Notes: generated from the letters alone by a model not told the origin. 64,000 bases of DNA from Salvator merianae (GCA_003586115.2 QVOM02000116.1:30729062-30793061); one strand, 5' to 3'. Numbered from the stretch's first letter, positions 1 through 12,484 are shown. Made by a program: numbers and translations.

Positions 1-372
1 TCATATATTATGTACATTATGTGTACTGTATATGAAAATGAAAAGTATAGTGAATAAGACAAATACATCTTTCATATAAATGCATTATTCTAGAAAGATA
101 TGCATATTGACTTGAGTGTAAACCACCATTGATAAAATGGGTCTTAAGAGCCTCCCCCTACAGGGGTTTACAGCAATTTACTGGCAGAGAGGTATTTTAC
201 TGACTAAAGGCCTGAAGAGCATATATATGAGTACATTTTCATGAGACTGGATCAGTGCAGAAACATTTCTGAAAACAAAACCATTCTTTTTACAAATATT
301 AGAAGAAATATACTTTGCAGTTAGAAAGAAAGCACTAATAACATTATTCTAAGATTATATAGCTATTTTCTT

Positions 373-599
373 ATTTGTAGTAGTTTTGGGACTGTTTTGC
401 TGTGTTCTATAGATCTTCTGAGAACCTAAGCTTTCGGACATAGCTACAATGTTCATCTTCAGAGGATTTGATTCCAGATTTTTGTTTTTAACTCTTACAG
501 AAGTCAAATCCTCTGAAGATGGACATCGTAGCTATGTTCAAAAGCTTAAGTTTTCAGAACTGTGAAAGACAGCACAACAGCCCCACAAGTACTACAAAT
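373..599. repeat. Long imperfect hairpin, about 97-bp arms
   Basis: 373-471 and 504-599 are inverted copies, for example TCTTCAGAGGATTTGA against TCAAATCCTCTGAAGA, and TGTAGTA-type outer ends. The loop is 32 bp. The right arm resembles a dispersed reptile repeat containing 'tcctctgaagatg'. A 12-bp word TATAGCTATTTT occurs on both outer sides (358-369 and 635-646). Confidence 0.75.
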
Positions 600-1369
600 G
601 AGATTGAAACCGGCTGTGAAAGCCTACATTCTACTATAGCTATTTTGTTTATTGATTCAAATTATTTTATAGCATGTATACACCAATTTCTACAGACTAT
701 TTTCCTGGAAAAGAACTAGTCAGGGAAATGAGTTATTTTCAGACCTGCACATCTAGCATGGATGAAATAACTGATTACTATTCACCTCATATTTACTTAA
801 AATACATTATAGATAAGATTGAAGATGATTAGTAATGGCATGTAAGGTAGGCATTTGTGGCTTTTAAAAATAGATTTGCTAAAGATAGAGCCTCATCATT
901 AAGAGACAATTATCAGATGCCCTCTGGGATGGAGAAGAACATTTGAAATGGAGGATTCTGTCATTAACTGTGCAGTCCAACCCATGCCTTCTCAAAAGTA
1001 AGCCCTGCTGAATCTAATGTGGTATAATTTCTGGCAACTGGTTGCAGTCTCAACTTGGATCTCTGTCAATAAATATTATTATCTTGATCCAGAATAAGTT
1101 AGTTGCAGTTACATTCCCATCAAGTCAAGCAGATTTCAGCAGCCTCCAGCTGTTGTTATCATCTCCACAAACAAAGGCTTATTATTCTTTATAGGACATG
1201 GAATGGAAAATATTTTAGAAGAAATTATTATTCATTTTCTGATGATCTAGCTGTATAATTGCAGACAGAATAAACACCGGTTGCCAATTTGCTACCAAGC
1301 CCAATCCAAGGTTTTAACTTGAATGACTAAATGACTTGGTCCCCAAATATCCAAAGGAGTGCCTCCTTT

Positions 1370-1735
1370 CCTACAAACCTGCTCATACTTTAAGATATCC
1401 TGGAGAGGACTTCTCGGTAGTATTACCATCCTCAGAAATTAAAGGATTGGGGATCTGGGAAAGGGCCTTCTCTGTGATAGTTCCCAGGCTGTGAAATTAC
1501 TTAAATGACAAGTCCTCACTCTATACATATATGAGGTTGGTGTAGGCACACCTCTTCAGCCTTGCCTTTATTAAGAAGGTAGGTACTGTACTTCTCATCT
1601 AGGTACTGTACTGTTTCTAATTGCTTTTACTGCTTTTAATTCTCACTTCTATGTATTTTAATTGTTGTAATTCACCCCTTAAGGCCTCAGATATAGGGTA
1701 TCATACAAATATAACAAATAAGTAAATAGAGGTTA
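1370..1735 (+). mobile_element. L2-like LINE 3' end
   Basis: It contains GGGAAAGGGCCTTCTCTGTG (1457-1476) followed by remnants of the C-terminal region of an L2-class LINE, a TTTTAATTGTTGTAATTCACC stretch and a terminal AATAA-type short repeat (1714-1728). This order is typical of reptile L2-like 3' ends. Confidence 0.6.
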
Positions 1736-1921
1736 CACCTGTCAATGTTATTTTCAACTGCTATGGAATTATACCCTGAGAATAATCCTGTCACACAACC
1801 TGAATGAATTAATTAGGCAAAACTGACCCTATTATATACTATTAGTGAAACTATATATACAGGTTAGCATTGCAAGTTTCACACACTGGAAAATCTCTGC
1901 TGATTTTAATAACATAGTTTC

Positions 1922-2440
1922 AGGCTGCATTCACATGCAGTTAAAGAAAAAAACACTTCTGAGGCATCTCAGGCTGTCTCCAGCTAGCCTCTAAAACTCA
2001 GAAATATCCCAGCACCATACTGGGATTTCCATACATATCTGTAGCAATATCAGTACAGTCCCAGGATACAGAGGCAAAATTCTGAGATATCATTACTGTG
2101 GGTGGAAAAAACCTCCAAACACAGATTTTCCCACATGGCAATATAATTTACCATGTCTGACACTTGCTTCCAGGTTTTTTTTCCTCATGAAAATACCCAC
2201 TGTGCAAACATGGAGGTGAAAGCCAGATAATATATCCACTGCACAAGTGTGGGGTGGGCGCTTGTGCAGTTCCAGGTATTTTCGCCATCGGAAAAAAGCT
2301 CCAGGACGGTAAGGCTCCAGGTCTCCCCCCTCCCGCCCCAGATTTTGCCCTGCTGTCTGGCAGGGACGGTAAGAAGCAACTGCAGGATCTAAACAAAATC
2401 CTGCATTTTCCTCTCACTGTCTAGAGGCAGCCTCAGAGAC
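1922..2440. mobile_element. MITE-like repeat, shared with 22918-23340
   Basis: The right part (GATTTTGCCCTGCTGTCTGGCAGGGACGGTAAGAAGCAACTGCAGGATC ... CTGCATTTTCCTCTCAC) matches 23250-23330. The left part (CCAGCACCATACTGGGATT, GTCCCAGGATACAG) matches more loosely. Minus-strand frames over both copies encode the same RGKCRILF peptide because they are repeat copies. Confidence 0.6.
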
Positions 2441-3237
2441 GGTTCACAGGTGGGACCATTCACAGGCCACTTGGCTCCTCTCCCCTCATGAACATTCTAG
2501 GCTAGAAATGTGAATTAGAGATGAGATGGGGGCCACATGCTACCACCTCTATGGTACTTTTGAGCTGTTTTTTGTTTATTTGTTTGCCATGTGTAAATAA
2601 AGACTTGGACTAAAAACTTTGAGGACAACTGCCAAAAGCGAGTAGAATAAAAGTGAGGAATAATTTTAGCTTTTAATGATCATATTTATAATGTAATTTT
2701 AGATTTGCTGGAATATTGAATAAATATCTAGAATGTCGTTTCACATGGTTGAAATCAAACAGATCTCTATATACAAAGTTCTTAATTATGGGTTTGAAAA
2801 TAATACATACACTTTTAAGTAACTTGCCCTAAAGTGCCTGTATATGTAACGTGCCAAAATACTGTTATTTCACCAACCATTCAGAGCAAGCGTAACTGTT
2901 GTGAATGATGAAGAATTTCACATTGTTCATGCCATATAACTGACTACAGTTATATGGAATGCAGATGCTGTTCTTGAGCAACTCCTCATTTGTTCTAGTT
3001 GATGACGCAGATCATGCATTCTTCCAGGAAAAAAAGTTTATTCTGTTTGAACATATTATCAAGGGTAGTTTTACAACTGAAATAGCGTATCCTTAAATGT
3101 GTACAGGACATTCGTTAACCTGTTGCTTGAGAGGCATGTTTGTCCCAGTCTTTGGGAGGAAAGAATGCATCTTTGGCATCTGTCTCAATGTAAAAGTATT
3201 ATGTATTTAATATGTTGTGTACTTTTTATAATAATTT

Positions 3238-3400
3238 AAAGACGTAGCTGTGTTAATCTGGACCAGTTAAGCAAGGGAGTCTGGTGGCACCTTAGAGACT
3301 AACAAAGAGAAAGAAGTTGGTAGCATGAGCTTTCATAAACTAAGCCTATTTCTTCAGATGCATGAAGCGAAGTGCCTGTGGACAGACCTATATAGGCAGG
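3238..3400. repeat. Interspersed repeat with GTCTGGTGGCACCTTAGAGA core
   Basis: AGCTGTGTTAATCTGGACC, GAGTCTGGTGGCACCTTAGAGACTAACAAAG and CATGAGCTTTCATAAACTAAGCC, then CTTCAGATGCATGAAG, is a widely seen amniote repeat core. I do not assign its class. Confidence 0.5.
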
Positions 3401-3486
3401 CTGTGTGCATGAATAGCAATAGAAATAGCATAGAAACTATGGGTGTGGTGATGAGGTGACAAGTATAATGATGGTCATTCAGGCAT

Positions 3487-4017
3487 TGGGCGTTTTTGCA
3501 CTTTCCATGTTAGAACAGGATAATTATCCTATTCTAATGTGGAATTGACCACGCTGTGTGGACACTGTCCACACTGCGTGTCTGAAAACTGCCCCTGAAG
3601 CCGGCTACTGATATTCGCAGTGCAAACACCAGTAGCTGTCCCGATCCTCACTGTGGCAGCAACTGGGAAGCGTCCAGCTGCTGCCATGGTACCGACAGCA
3701 GAACTGTGCGTGTACCCACACATACCTGCACGATGCCCCAATCAGGCTTGTGATGCCCCAGTTGGGTCTGCAATGCCCCGCTCTGGCATCATACAGGTCT
3801 GACTGGGCAATCGTGCATGCAACAGGTAAGTGCACCCTACCAGGAAATGATTATCTCCTCCTGGTAGGGATGTGGAGCACTAATTAGTGCTCCACGGTTA
3901 TCCACAATCAGAAGCAGATGAAGCCCATTTCTGGTCACTCGGGCCTCCGCCAAGTGTGGAAGCACTTGACTAGCAAGCATGCTTGATGCTTGCTAGTAGC
4001 AAGTGCGAACAGGCCCA
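3487..4017. mobile_element. MITE with a subterminal TAATTA palindrome
   Basis: The left end is TGGGCGTTTTTGCACTTTCC and the right end GCAAGTGCGAACAGGCCCA. A 42-bp palindrome centred on GGATAATTATCC lies at 3503-3544. Internal words (GCAGCAACTGGGAAGCGTCC, GAGCACTAATTAGTGCTCC) recur in the copy at 29850-30268. Confidence 0.65.
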
Positions 4018-4993
4018 TCATGTGTGGATAGAGGTGTAAACTTGTCAGAGTATTGTAATGTAGAGTGATTCTAGCTGTGAACCAGAAAGGAGATGTGATG
4101 AACAGTCCAACGGAGCCTTCAAGAGGCTGGGGTGTAAACTAGTATTATAATATGTGTAGTGTGACAGGAAAGTATTGTTTCTGTTTAAGCCCCTGTCAAT
4201 GGACTGGAGTTCTGTTGTTTCTCTTTCCATACTTCCAATTTATAATAATTGTTTGCGAAATGCCCTGGAATATTGGGATAAAGGAGTCCCCCCTTTTGTC
4301 CACCAGCCACTCCAGCCTTCACAACAACCACATACAACACAACATTCCATCCCCATATTTTTCCACACCCACTGACCCTCATCTAGGTGCCAAGCCTTCC
4401 TTCTCCCCACCATCCTGAAAGGAATGGGGCTTCCACAGCCCAGTCCCTATCTGGCACTGCACACTGTTGCTGCCTGCAGAAGATATATGTCCTGCTCGAT
4501 GCCTGCCAAGCCAGGCACTGTTCCTGGACTCAAGTGCACCATGCACTCCTCTCACATCTATCAATATCACATGATAAATGAATGCCTCCCAGTCCCATTG
4601 TCACCGTCACTGTCTCACCTACCATGAGACCAAAGCAATAGCTTCTCCAGCACTGTCAATGGCCACTGAGGATAAAATGGCACAGCACACAGCACAGCAA
4701 CTTAGAAGATGGAGGCAGCCTAGCTGGCCAGGAGTCCCACGGCTACCACCACCATCCTCGTCCTCCCTATCAGTGGAGTATTATACAGCAGGCATATTGA
4801 GAAATGGCTGCACAGTGCAGGGGGGCAGTTTGTGGATAGGATGGGAAGCATGGGTCCAAGCTGAGCAGGCACTCCCTTAGCTTAGTGTTTGATGTGACAG
4901 CACTATTTGCATCACCTTAAAGCCAGCGCTTCCATTATTTTGCCTTTTTTTGTGTGTGTGTAAGTTGTGTTCAACAAATACCTTTCTCCTTCT

Positions 4994-5316
4994 TTGTCCT
5001 CCAGTTAAATTCTGCCATCGACCTCCAGGGTAAAAATGAAGGACGATCTTTCAAAACTAGCAGTTGTTTAAATGACTTTTTAAAACCCCATGGTCCTCAT
5101 CAAGCACATTTAATTTATCCAGTTCAAGGTTCTGTTTTTCCAAGATGCCACATTTATGACCCTTCTAGCTGGGCAGGAAATTTTGCATTATATGCAAAGC
5201 AGCCTCACTCTATTAGCGTACATAATTTGTATAATTGCCAGCAAAAGCATCACTTCTGCTCCTACCACACAGAAGAGTCAGCAAAGGAAAGGGCAGTTGA
5301 AGGGCCTTTTAGCTAG
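4994..5316 (+). other. Exon-like open reading frame, unidentified
   Basis: The sequence TTCTCCTTCTTTGTCCTCCAG (ending 5004) resembles a splice acceptor. It is followed by about 104 open codons ending at TAG 5314-5316, containing segments such as LNDFLKPHGPHQAHLIYPVQ and SSWAGNFALYAKQPHSISVH. I recognise no domain and see no donor, so it would have to be a terminal exon. An open frame of this length can occur by chance in 64 kb, and other clearly spurious frames here are longer. Confidence 0.15.
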
Positions 5317-6599
5317 CCTGTTTTTCATAGTCAGCAGAGATTTATGGCTCATCAGCTTAGCTCTACCTCCCAAAATATATAGAAGCCCCAATTCCCTGTA
5401 ACCTCCAGACTTTCAGAGGCTGCCTTCAGAATCTCTCACCACTGCAAAGTGGTCCTATCTATTGTCCATGAGACATAGTTAGATTGTTATTTCATACTTC
5501 AGGCACTTATACATTTATCTCAGATATCCCAAGCTCAAATTATGTGGACAAGGCTTATTCCTCCTGTAGTAGTTACAGTGTTCTCATCTTTCACACATTT
5601 TGTTCTTCTACTTTTTACTGAATGGTATTAAACTGAGTTGGCAATCTGACTGCTAGAAGCCAAGGGTGTCAAATACATGTCTTTTCAAATGTAGTTGGCT
5701 CCCAACTTCTGTCAGCCTCAGCCAACATTATCTAGCTTATTTCTGTACTTTGCAATGGGAAGAAAAGTAGAGAGAAAGAGCTTGAAAAGGGTGTTAGCAC
5801 ATGTCCTGAAGTTTTCTAAGTAAGCTGACTACAGTTTCTGATTCTCAGGTGTCTAAGTTAACATCTGCATAGTCCCTCAGGACATCACCAGATATGTATT
5901 GGGAACACAGAGTCATCATGCCAATGCATGTCATGAGATGACATGGCCTCCCATCACAGGTCAGGAGTCCATTTCAGCAAGTTTTGGAAATAGGTCCACT
6001 TCCAGTGACATGGCAAAATGCCCTCAACCTGCAACTTAGAGTCTTGGGAAATTTTGTTTTCTGGCCTTGCACTGCTGGGCCAGGCTGGAATGGCCATCAA
6101 ATGGACAAGCACCAGTGTGCTTCATGCCACTCACTACATTCTTTGCCCAGAATGCTTGTTCCAGGCCAGGACTGATTTCTGCAGTGTGCACCTATGGTGT
6201 GCATGTAGGTTTTACCTAGAGCATTCATCTGAATGAATGGGTTTCAGGTAGCACAGGAAAACCATGCCATAGGACAAAAGTAAATCTGGACAGCTGGTTT
6301 GGTAGTGATTTCCACAAGTCCTTTGGCTTTCCAAAGAAAACAACTTCAGTAGAGGTTCTTCTTCTAAGGTGAAACAGATCCAAAGTAAAGCATACCTTGA
6401 TCAAGAGACTGAATATTGAACTCCTGGACAATTACTGGACTTCTGGACACAAGCTTGAGGAACATGCCCCCTTTTTATATACTTTTTCAATCTACACTTG
6501 CCTATAGTATAGGAGGATTTGAAGCTGTTGCAGTATTGGCTTCTTCAGAGGATAGGCTACTTAGCTGCATACTCACACATTTAAATAAATCTTTCAAAA

Positions 6600-6830
6600 A
6601 TGGGTTATAGAGGGTAGCATGAAGCTAGTGTTCCCATCCCACCTGTAATCCACATTATAGGCCAGATAATGTATTTTGGAGGGCAATAGCAGAGTAAAGC
6701 ATACAAGGAAAGTTTTCCTGCAAGCAAAACTGCCACAACAGCTCACACTGAGGGGGATTTTCTGTGGGTGCTACAACCCCTAAGCTGCTTTTTTAGTGCA
6801 TGGATGTGGCCCCAGAGCTACTTAGCCTGC
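6600..6830. mobile_element. MITE-like repeat related to 20500
   Basis: ACCTGTAATCCACATTATAGGCCAGATAATGTATTTTGGAG and AAGCTGCTTTTTTAGTGCATGGATGTGGCC parallel the copies at 20500 and 21320. Confidence 0.4.
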
Positions 6831-7929
6831 AGCAGTTTGTTTCTCATCCTGAACATTTTGATCTTATCATCACAAGCTTGAAGGGCCAGGCTCCTGGCAT
6901 AAGCACTTGATTAAATCTGCTCTGTATTTTTGCTGACTATGAAAACCGAGGCAGCTTATACCAGATATGCCCTTTGGCATATTGACTGAGCACAATAGAA
7001 GCTGCTGGACACGGATCATCTTTCCTGCCTCTGTTCTTCTGTTACTGTTGGCTTTGGGCTAATAGTGCTTGAGTACAGCAGCTGCCTTCTCTGCTTGTTT
7101 AGGTAGCCTGCACTCCAACCAACAGAACCACTATACATTCAGAATGTGGGAGCATACAGCTCATGTTACACATCATTCATCTCTACCTGCCTCCTTACAA
7201 ACAATCAGGTGAATGAAAGGGATTGTGCTCTTCTGTCCAGATGATATTGAAATACAGGTGTGTGCAAACTGTGCAATACTTATCACTGAATTGTTCCTCC
7301 TTTGCACAGTGTTTGTACAAACTACATGGAACAATATATGAATCCAAATCGGCAGAAAATTTCATTATTTCATCTGTAGTCTGTGAGATTTCTTTATTTC
7401 TCCCCTCCATCCTAATAATCTGTGTACAGAATATACTATAGGAAGAAAGGAACAAGCATGTAGGCAACACCAACATCTTAATTGCAGTCCCAAATAACCA
7501 AATCTTTCTAAAAACCAAAAACTGTTTTGACCCCACTGTTTCTGAGCAACATTTCCAGTCACCTCTATACTGTATAAGTCTATTTCCAGTTGTGTCTCAG
7601 ATCTACATATTACCTGCATCCCAGTCTTTATTGTTCACAAAGATACATTGCTAGAGTTCACATTCTAAATTGGGGGAGGGGTGCAATTTAAAAAGTGATG
7701 AAAAGCAACACAGAGCAATCTTGGAGTGGATCCTGGAAAAGGTAGTGAATGGATTTACTTAGGCATCACGCTCCACTGTGATGAGGTCAGATGGTGAACA
7801 AGGGAAGGTGGCAGCCTGTCCAGGTACAAGGTTGCTGAGGGACAGCAGTTATTCATTCATTCATTCATTGGTGACCCATGGACATCAGTCTTTCCCTGCC
7901 CAAGTGGCCATCAGAAATTAGGCCACAGG

Positions 7930-8364
7930 CAATATGGTAACTGCTGCCAGAACGGTTTATGCCCAGAAGTGGAAAGGAGAGATATTACCAACGGTGGAGG
8001 ATTGGTTAGTTAAAATGATGGAGTTGGCCGAGATGGACAAACTGACAAATCTTTTGAGAACTAAGACAGTTGATAGGTTTTACAGGAACTGGAAACCCTT
8101 TATTGACTTTCTGCAAGAGATGGATAATGGACTTGCGATTGCTGGATTTGAAGAGTAAAAAAAAAAAAGAAGAAGAAAGAAGAGTTTCAGTGAAAAAAAA
8201 AAGAAGGAAGGAGTACAGGTTGTCGAAGAACATGAAGTTTAGAAGAAACTGTTAATGAAGGATGAATTTGATAATAATAGTGACTTAAGAATGTAATGTA
8301 AACTGTAATTTTATATATTTGAAATACAAGAACAATAAAAAAAAAGAAATTAAAAAAAAAGAAA
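7930..8364 (+). mobile_element. 5'-truncated L1 LINE insertion with 17-bp TSD
   Basis: The open frame from 7934 (74 codons) contains RTVYAQKWKGEILPTVEDWL and KMMELAEMDKLTNLL, the C-terminal end of an L1-clade ORF2 protein. It is followed by a short A/G-rich 3'UTR and an A-rich tail with AATAAA (8333-8364). An exact 17-bp repeat, AGAAATTAGGCCACAGG, flanks it at 7913-7929 and 8365-8381. The intact frame and perfect duplication suggest a fairly recent target-primed insertion. Confidence 0.9.
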
Positions 8365-9524
8365 AGAAATTAGGCCACAGGGAAGTGCACAACAGAAACA
8401 GCAGCATAATTTATATAGGCTTCATTTTTCAGAGAGTTCTACAACCAGCCATCCCTTGTTTAATGTGATTTTGTACAGAACTATCATGCTCTTACACAGT
8501 TGATAGTCTATGACCTTGTCTCATATAGCACAGATTAATGCTGTGTAAACCGTGCCAGGTTGCCTAAAATGAATTATATAATGTAGCTTCTGTGAAAAGA
8601 CCCACCACACTGTTTTGTAACATGTATATGAAGGATAGATCCCTATTGACATTGCTACGTTTTTCCAGAGCCCCACCTATTTCTTGCATTGTTTGCAATG
8701 AAAAGAAAAAAACTGGGTGGTGAAGAGTACACTATAATTTAAATTTGTCTCTTTACTTTAAAAATAACAGCTGCATTCATCTTGGTTATAAAGTCTGCTA
8801 TTTTAATATCTTTCAGCCACGGCATTTAATGCCATACAATTCACCTCTTTCTTTTCTAAAAAGAAAAAGAACATTCTATAAGACTATTTATTACAGTCAG
8901 TTTACAAAAGACAGAGATAACAAAGATGAGCTGGAGGACTCCGTCCCATATAGTTTGGCTTGTTTTTGTTGTTTCTTGGCAGCAAAGTTAGAGGTTTCTT
9001 TGTTGTTAGAGTGTGATGCCTAAAAGGGACTCACAGTCTAGCAACCCCACAAAGGTTATTTTCTCTAAAGATGTTTTCAGTGTTACACAGACACAGGAGT
9101 GTCTGTATATTTAAGTCAGCACTGTACTATTTTAATGCCTGAGAATAATAAGACAGTGCCTATTCGTATCATGAAAACACATTGTAATCATAGAACGAAG
9201 TGAGAAGCTCCTTCACGGTGAAATTTTATATGGAAAATTCTCCTTCTACCCATCCCAGAACGTATAATCAGACTGTAAACACCTTGTGTGTTCTTTACTG
9301 TGTATTGCAAACAAAAAACACTGATGACTGATTACTGTCTTTCAGAATGTCATGCTGTACAGACTTAGCTTGGAGTAAGTTGCATTGAATTCAGTGTCAC
9401 TTTATTCCGAGTAGATAACCTTAAGCACTTTTTTTAAAAGAAAGCAAAACCTCAAGCCAATTTTCCCATTGTGACAGGGGCAAACTTTTGAAGGAGATAT
9501 TTACATTTTCCATATTTTGGTGGA

Positions 9525-9690
9525 GTGGCCATAGCTCAGTCATAGAGTTACTGCTCAGAAAGCAGAAAGTAACAAATTCAATTCCCAGTATCTCTGCAAC
9601 AGAAGATAAAGGCAAATCCCTTCTGTACCTTTTTGTGAAAATAATGCAGGAATGACCCCAACTTAATGCTACCTAATAACAATAAATGCG
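9525..9690 (+). mobile_element. tRNA-headed SINE
   Basis: GGCCATAGCTCAGTCATAGAG (9529-9549) is an A-box-like tRNA start and AACAAATTCAATTCCC (9571-9586) a B-box-like region. These are followed by AATGACCCCAACTTAATGCTACC and an A-rich AATAACAATAAA end. It shares this layout and tail with the copy at 41150. It is not a functional tRNA, because no complete cloverleaf can be formed. Confidence 0.6.
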
Positions 9691-9734
9691 CTTTAAATGA
9701 AACAACCCAAATGTCGTCAGTTTATCATTATGAA

Positions 9735-9985
9735 TAGTAACTTTATGTATTTGTTGATGACATTTATGTGCCACGTTTCTTCTGAAGAACACAACAATGT
9801 GCACCATTTTTCTGCCTTCTGTTTTATCCTCATGACAATCCTACATGGCTCACTAGGCAGCAACTGGCCCAAGGGTACTCAGTGAGGTTGCATGGCTGAA
9901 TGGGAGTTTGAACCCAGGAATGCAAGGTACTAGTCTAGAACTCTTGCTACTATGCTACACTGTGCACCTCTCCACCATCACAGTT
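9735..9985 (-). mobile_element. tRNA-headed SINE, minus strand
   Basis: The reverse complement starts near 9972 with AGTGTAGCATAGTAGCAAGAG, then TAGACTAG and TCCTGGGTTCAAACTCCCAT (B-box-like). A body follows containing CCCTTGGGCCAGTTGCTG and ATGAGGATAAAACAGAAGGC. This is the common reptile SINE with 'agtggttagagt...ggactagg...gggttcgaatccc' and 'tgaggataaaatgg'. Confidence 0.6.
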
Positions 9986-10892
9986 TGAGATGGTAAACAC
10001 TGCAGTCTTCCTCTTCACTTTGCATTGGCTAACCAAGAGGACTAACTGACCCAAGATAATCCTGTGATCTTGCACAGTTGAGGCTGTGTCTCCATTACGC
10101 GATATAAAGAGTTTGCACTCAGGTCCTCAGGGCAGCTTATCTGCATAATGGAAATGCAGCCAGAGTCAGGATTCTCTATGTTTGAGCAAGCTCTACTCCA
10201 CCACTCTAGCCACTAAATCCCACTAAAGTAAATACCAGTGGTGATCCAGGTTAACTAATCTGGTTACAGGCACGGGCCAGGGGAATGTCAGCTGTGAAGG
10301 TTCGCACTGTTCCTCAGCATGCTGATGCAAGGCCCTCTGAGAGGCAGCACATGTTTCCAGTCAGTCCTCACCCAGGCCACACCTGTGGCCACTCAGACTG
10401 GAAAATCACAGGCCACCACCAGTTAATACTCAACTAAATAATCATGTATATCTTGTTACTGTTCCATTACCCAACTAATTCTTAAGTGGACTAGTGAAAA
10501 CTCTCAAAGTCTTCTTGGGTGAAAACTCCCAAAGGTTTTGCAAAAAAAACAGGGCACAGGGACAACAAAAAAAGACAGAAAAGGAAATAGATGGACCACT
10601 TGTGGACAAAAAGATATAAATAGAATTAAATAAAGGAAGCAGTTGATGTTAGACAGGTTAGCACCAATTAAGATTTTTATATCTGTTCAGGGCACTAAAA
10701 ATAATTGGGATATTCAAATTCAACAACTAATAGGATGTGGAAAGAAACTCATGATAGCAACACATTTACAGATCCAATTGGTCAAGGAATGTGGATGGGG
10801 CAACATGGTGCTGGAACGGCATATGCCTTCTACATAACACAGATATTAGAGGATAAATACAATCCAGATAAATTCTTGGAAGGGCTTGAAAC

Positions 10893-11345
10893 TTTGGGTG
10901 CTTTCACACTTTCCACCATGGAATGTTCAATTGTGAATTTTCCATGGTTGAACAATCCCCACAGTGCAGCGGCCATTTGCACTGAGACGGCTAGAACATC
11001 CTGGCAAGAGGATTCCAGCACTCACAGTGCGAATGCCGGCTGCCCTGCCATGACAGCGGCTGGGGAAACTTCCAGCCACTGCCATGGTGACTGGGGACGT
11101 GGCACATGACTGCACAGCTGCAGCTGCACCACATAGCGTTCACAACCAAAAGTAGATGTGAACGCTGTGTACTGGGAGCAGTCCAGCTGCTCCTGGTACA
11201 GCTGTGGAGCAGAATTTTGTGCTCCACAGTTAGTAGCAATCAGGAAACAGCTGTGGCCCACTCCCAATCACTTCAGCCTCCATAAAGTGCAGATGTGCTT
11301 CACTAGGGAGCATGCAGATGCTCCCTAGTTAAAAGTGCGGACAAA
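10893..11345. mobile_element. MITE of the 3487 family
   Basis: GGGTGCTTTCACACTTTCCACC starts the element and TTAAAAGTGCGGACAAAG ends it. Shared body words include GCAGATGCTCCCTAG near the right end and GAGCAGTCCAGCTGCTCCTGG in the middle. An 82-134 codon reading frame over this region is repeat-derived. Confidence 0.55.
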
Positions 11346-11703
11346 GACAGTTTTGTTTATTAACCCGCTCTGTACTATTAGAAATACCGCATTTCATCTG
11401 CAGTGCTGGAGGAAATGACAAAACAGGCTTCTACCACTGCCCTCTATTGTGCAAAATATAGAAGTAATAGTCAAGCAAATCTGTTTTCTGTAGAACAGTC
11501 CAAACACTTGAGAGATGTTGAAAAATACACAATAAAATATTTTCATGATTATAAATTTTAACTTCCTCCTCTTCAAAAAATTCAGAACTGGTTTGGACAG
11601 CTTGCCCTTCCTGGCTATCTTCTAGGCGAATCTGGTCATACATTTGTACAGAGAAGATCAGGAATCTAGCTAAATTATCTTTAACAGCCCTTGGCATTAA
11701 AGA

Positions 11704-12425
11704 AAGCATGGGAACAGGATCTTAAGATAGAATTAAAAAGAGAATTATGGGACAATGTTTCCCAATGTAGCTACTATTAGGGAAATGTTGCTAAACATCT
11801 GACACAGGTAGTAATTATTATGCATTAAAACTTAAATCCCTTTATTGTGTTGGCATTGGTCTCAACAGAAAGGTACCTATATCCACCTCTGCTAAAGATT
11901 TCTGGGAAAAGAAAATTAATGAAATTGAACATTTTTTTTACACAATTCCCATTATTGAGCCATCTTTATGCCTTTTGCATGTGTTTCTAGGACAAAATCA
12001 AAAGATTAATAATAAAAAATTACTTGTTTGGTGTATAGGGGCATGAGATATGATGACAGAGAGTATTACCTACCTAAAAAAATCCCTCAGAAAATAAATG
12101 CTAGAAGAATCGGTTCCTAAAGAAATGGGATCCATTAACTGAGCTCTTTGACTCAACTTCCTCTCCCAGTTAAACCATCAACACACACTTCTGCATTGGA
12201 TTAAGGCTCTCCAATAAAGAGAAAGAGAAAACTAAGGAGACAATTATATATGGCCATCATTCCTCTTTATTAATTATGATGTCTTATATCATAATTTTTA
12301 GCAAACTTCCAATGCAGGTTTACTTGTCAATGGAAGATTGTAAATATTATATAATCTACCGATATTATTTGTATGATTATCTTCCTGTATGCTGCTGCTT
12401 ATTTTCAAAATAAATGAAAAAAAAC
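11704..12425 (+). mobile_element. Old L1 LINE 3' fragment
   Basis: Translated pieces such as WEQDLKIELKRELWDNVS and FWEKKINEIEHF resemble the C-terminal part of L1-clade ORF2 (the W-(E/K)-DL motif and the F-EKI--EIE-I motif). Frames are broken by stops and shifts. An A-rich end (AATAAATGAAAAAAAAC) lies at 12409-12425. It is much more decayed than the copy at 7930. Confidence 0.5.
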
Positions 12426-12439
12426 TTTTCTGCCAAGGC

Positions 12440-12484
12440 ATATATCTATATATCTATAGATATATATACACACACACACACACG
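12440..12484. repeat. (TATC)/(AC)n compound microsatellite
   Basis: TATATCTATATATCTATAGA followed by ATATAT and (AC)n. Confidence 0.9.

Noticed and set aside
7195..7536. 113-codon minus-strand frame
   Set aside because: No recognised family, no splice context; a plus-strand frame overlaps it.
9525..9600. tRNA gene
   Set aside because: A- and B-box-like motifs are present but the cloverleaf is not formable. It is the head of a SINE.
10643..10900. Plus-strand frame containing GTAYAFYITQILEDKYNPDK
   Set aside because: Possibly coding-derived, but it has no recognised homologue and runs straight into a MITE. Insufficient support.
11431..11709. 92-codon minus-strand frame containing EGQAVQTSSEFFEEEEVKIY
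   Set aside because: It looks somewhat protein-like and may be an old pseudogene. I could not link it to any family or splice sites, so I do not call it.
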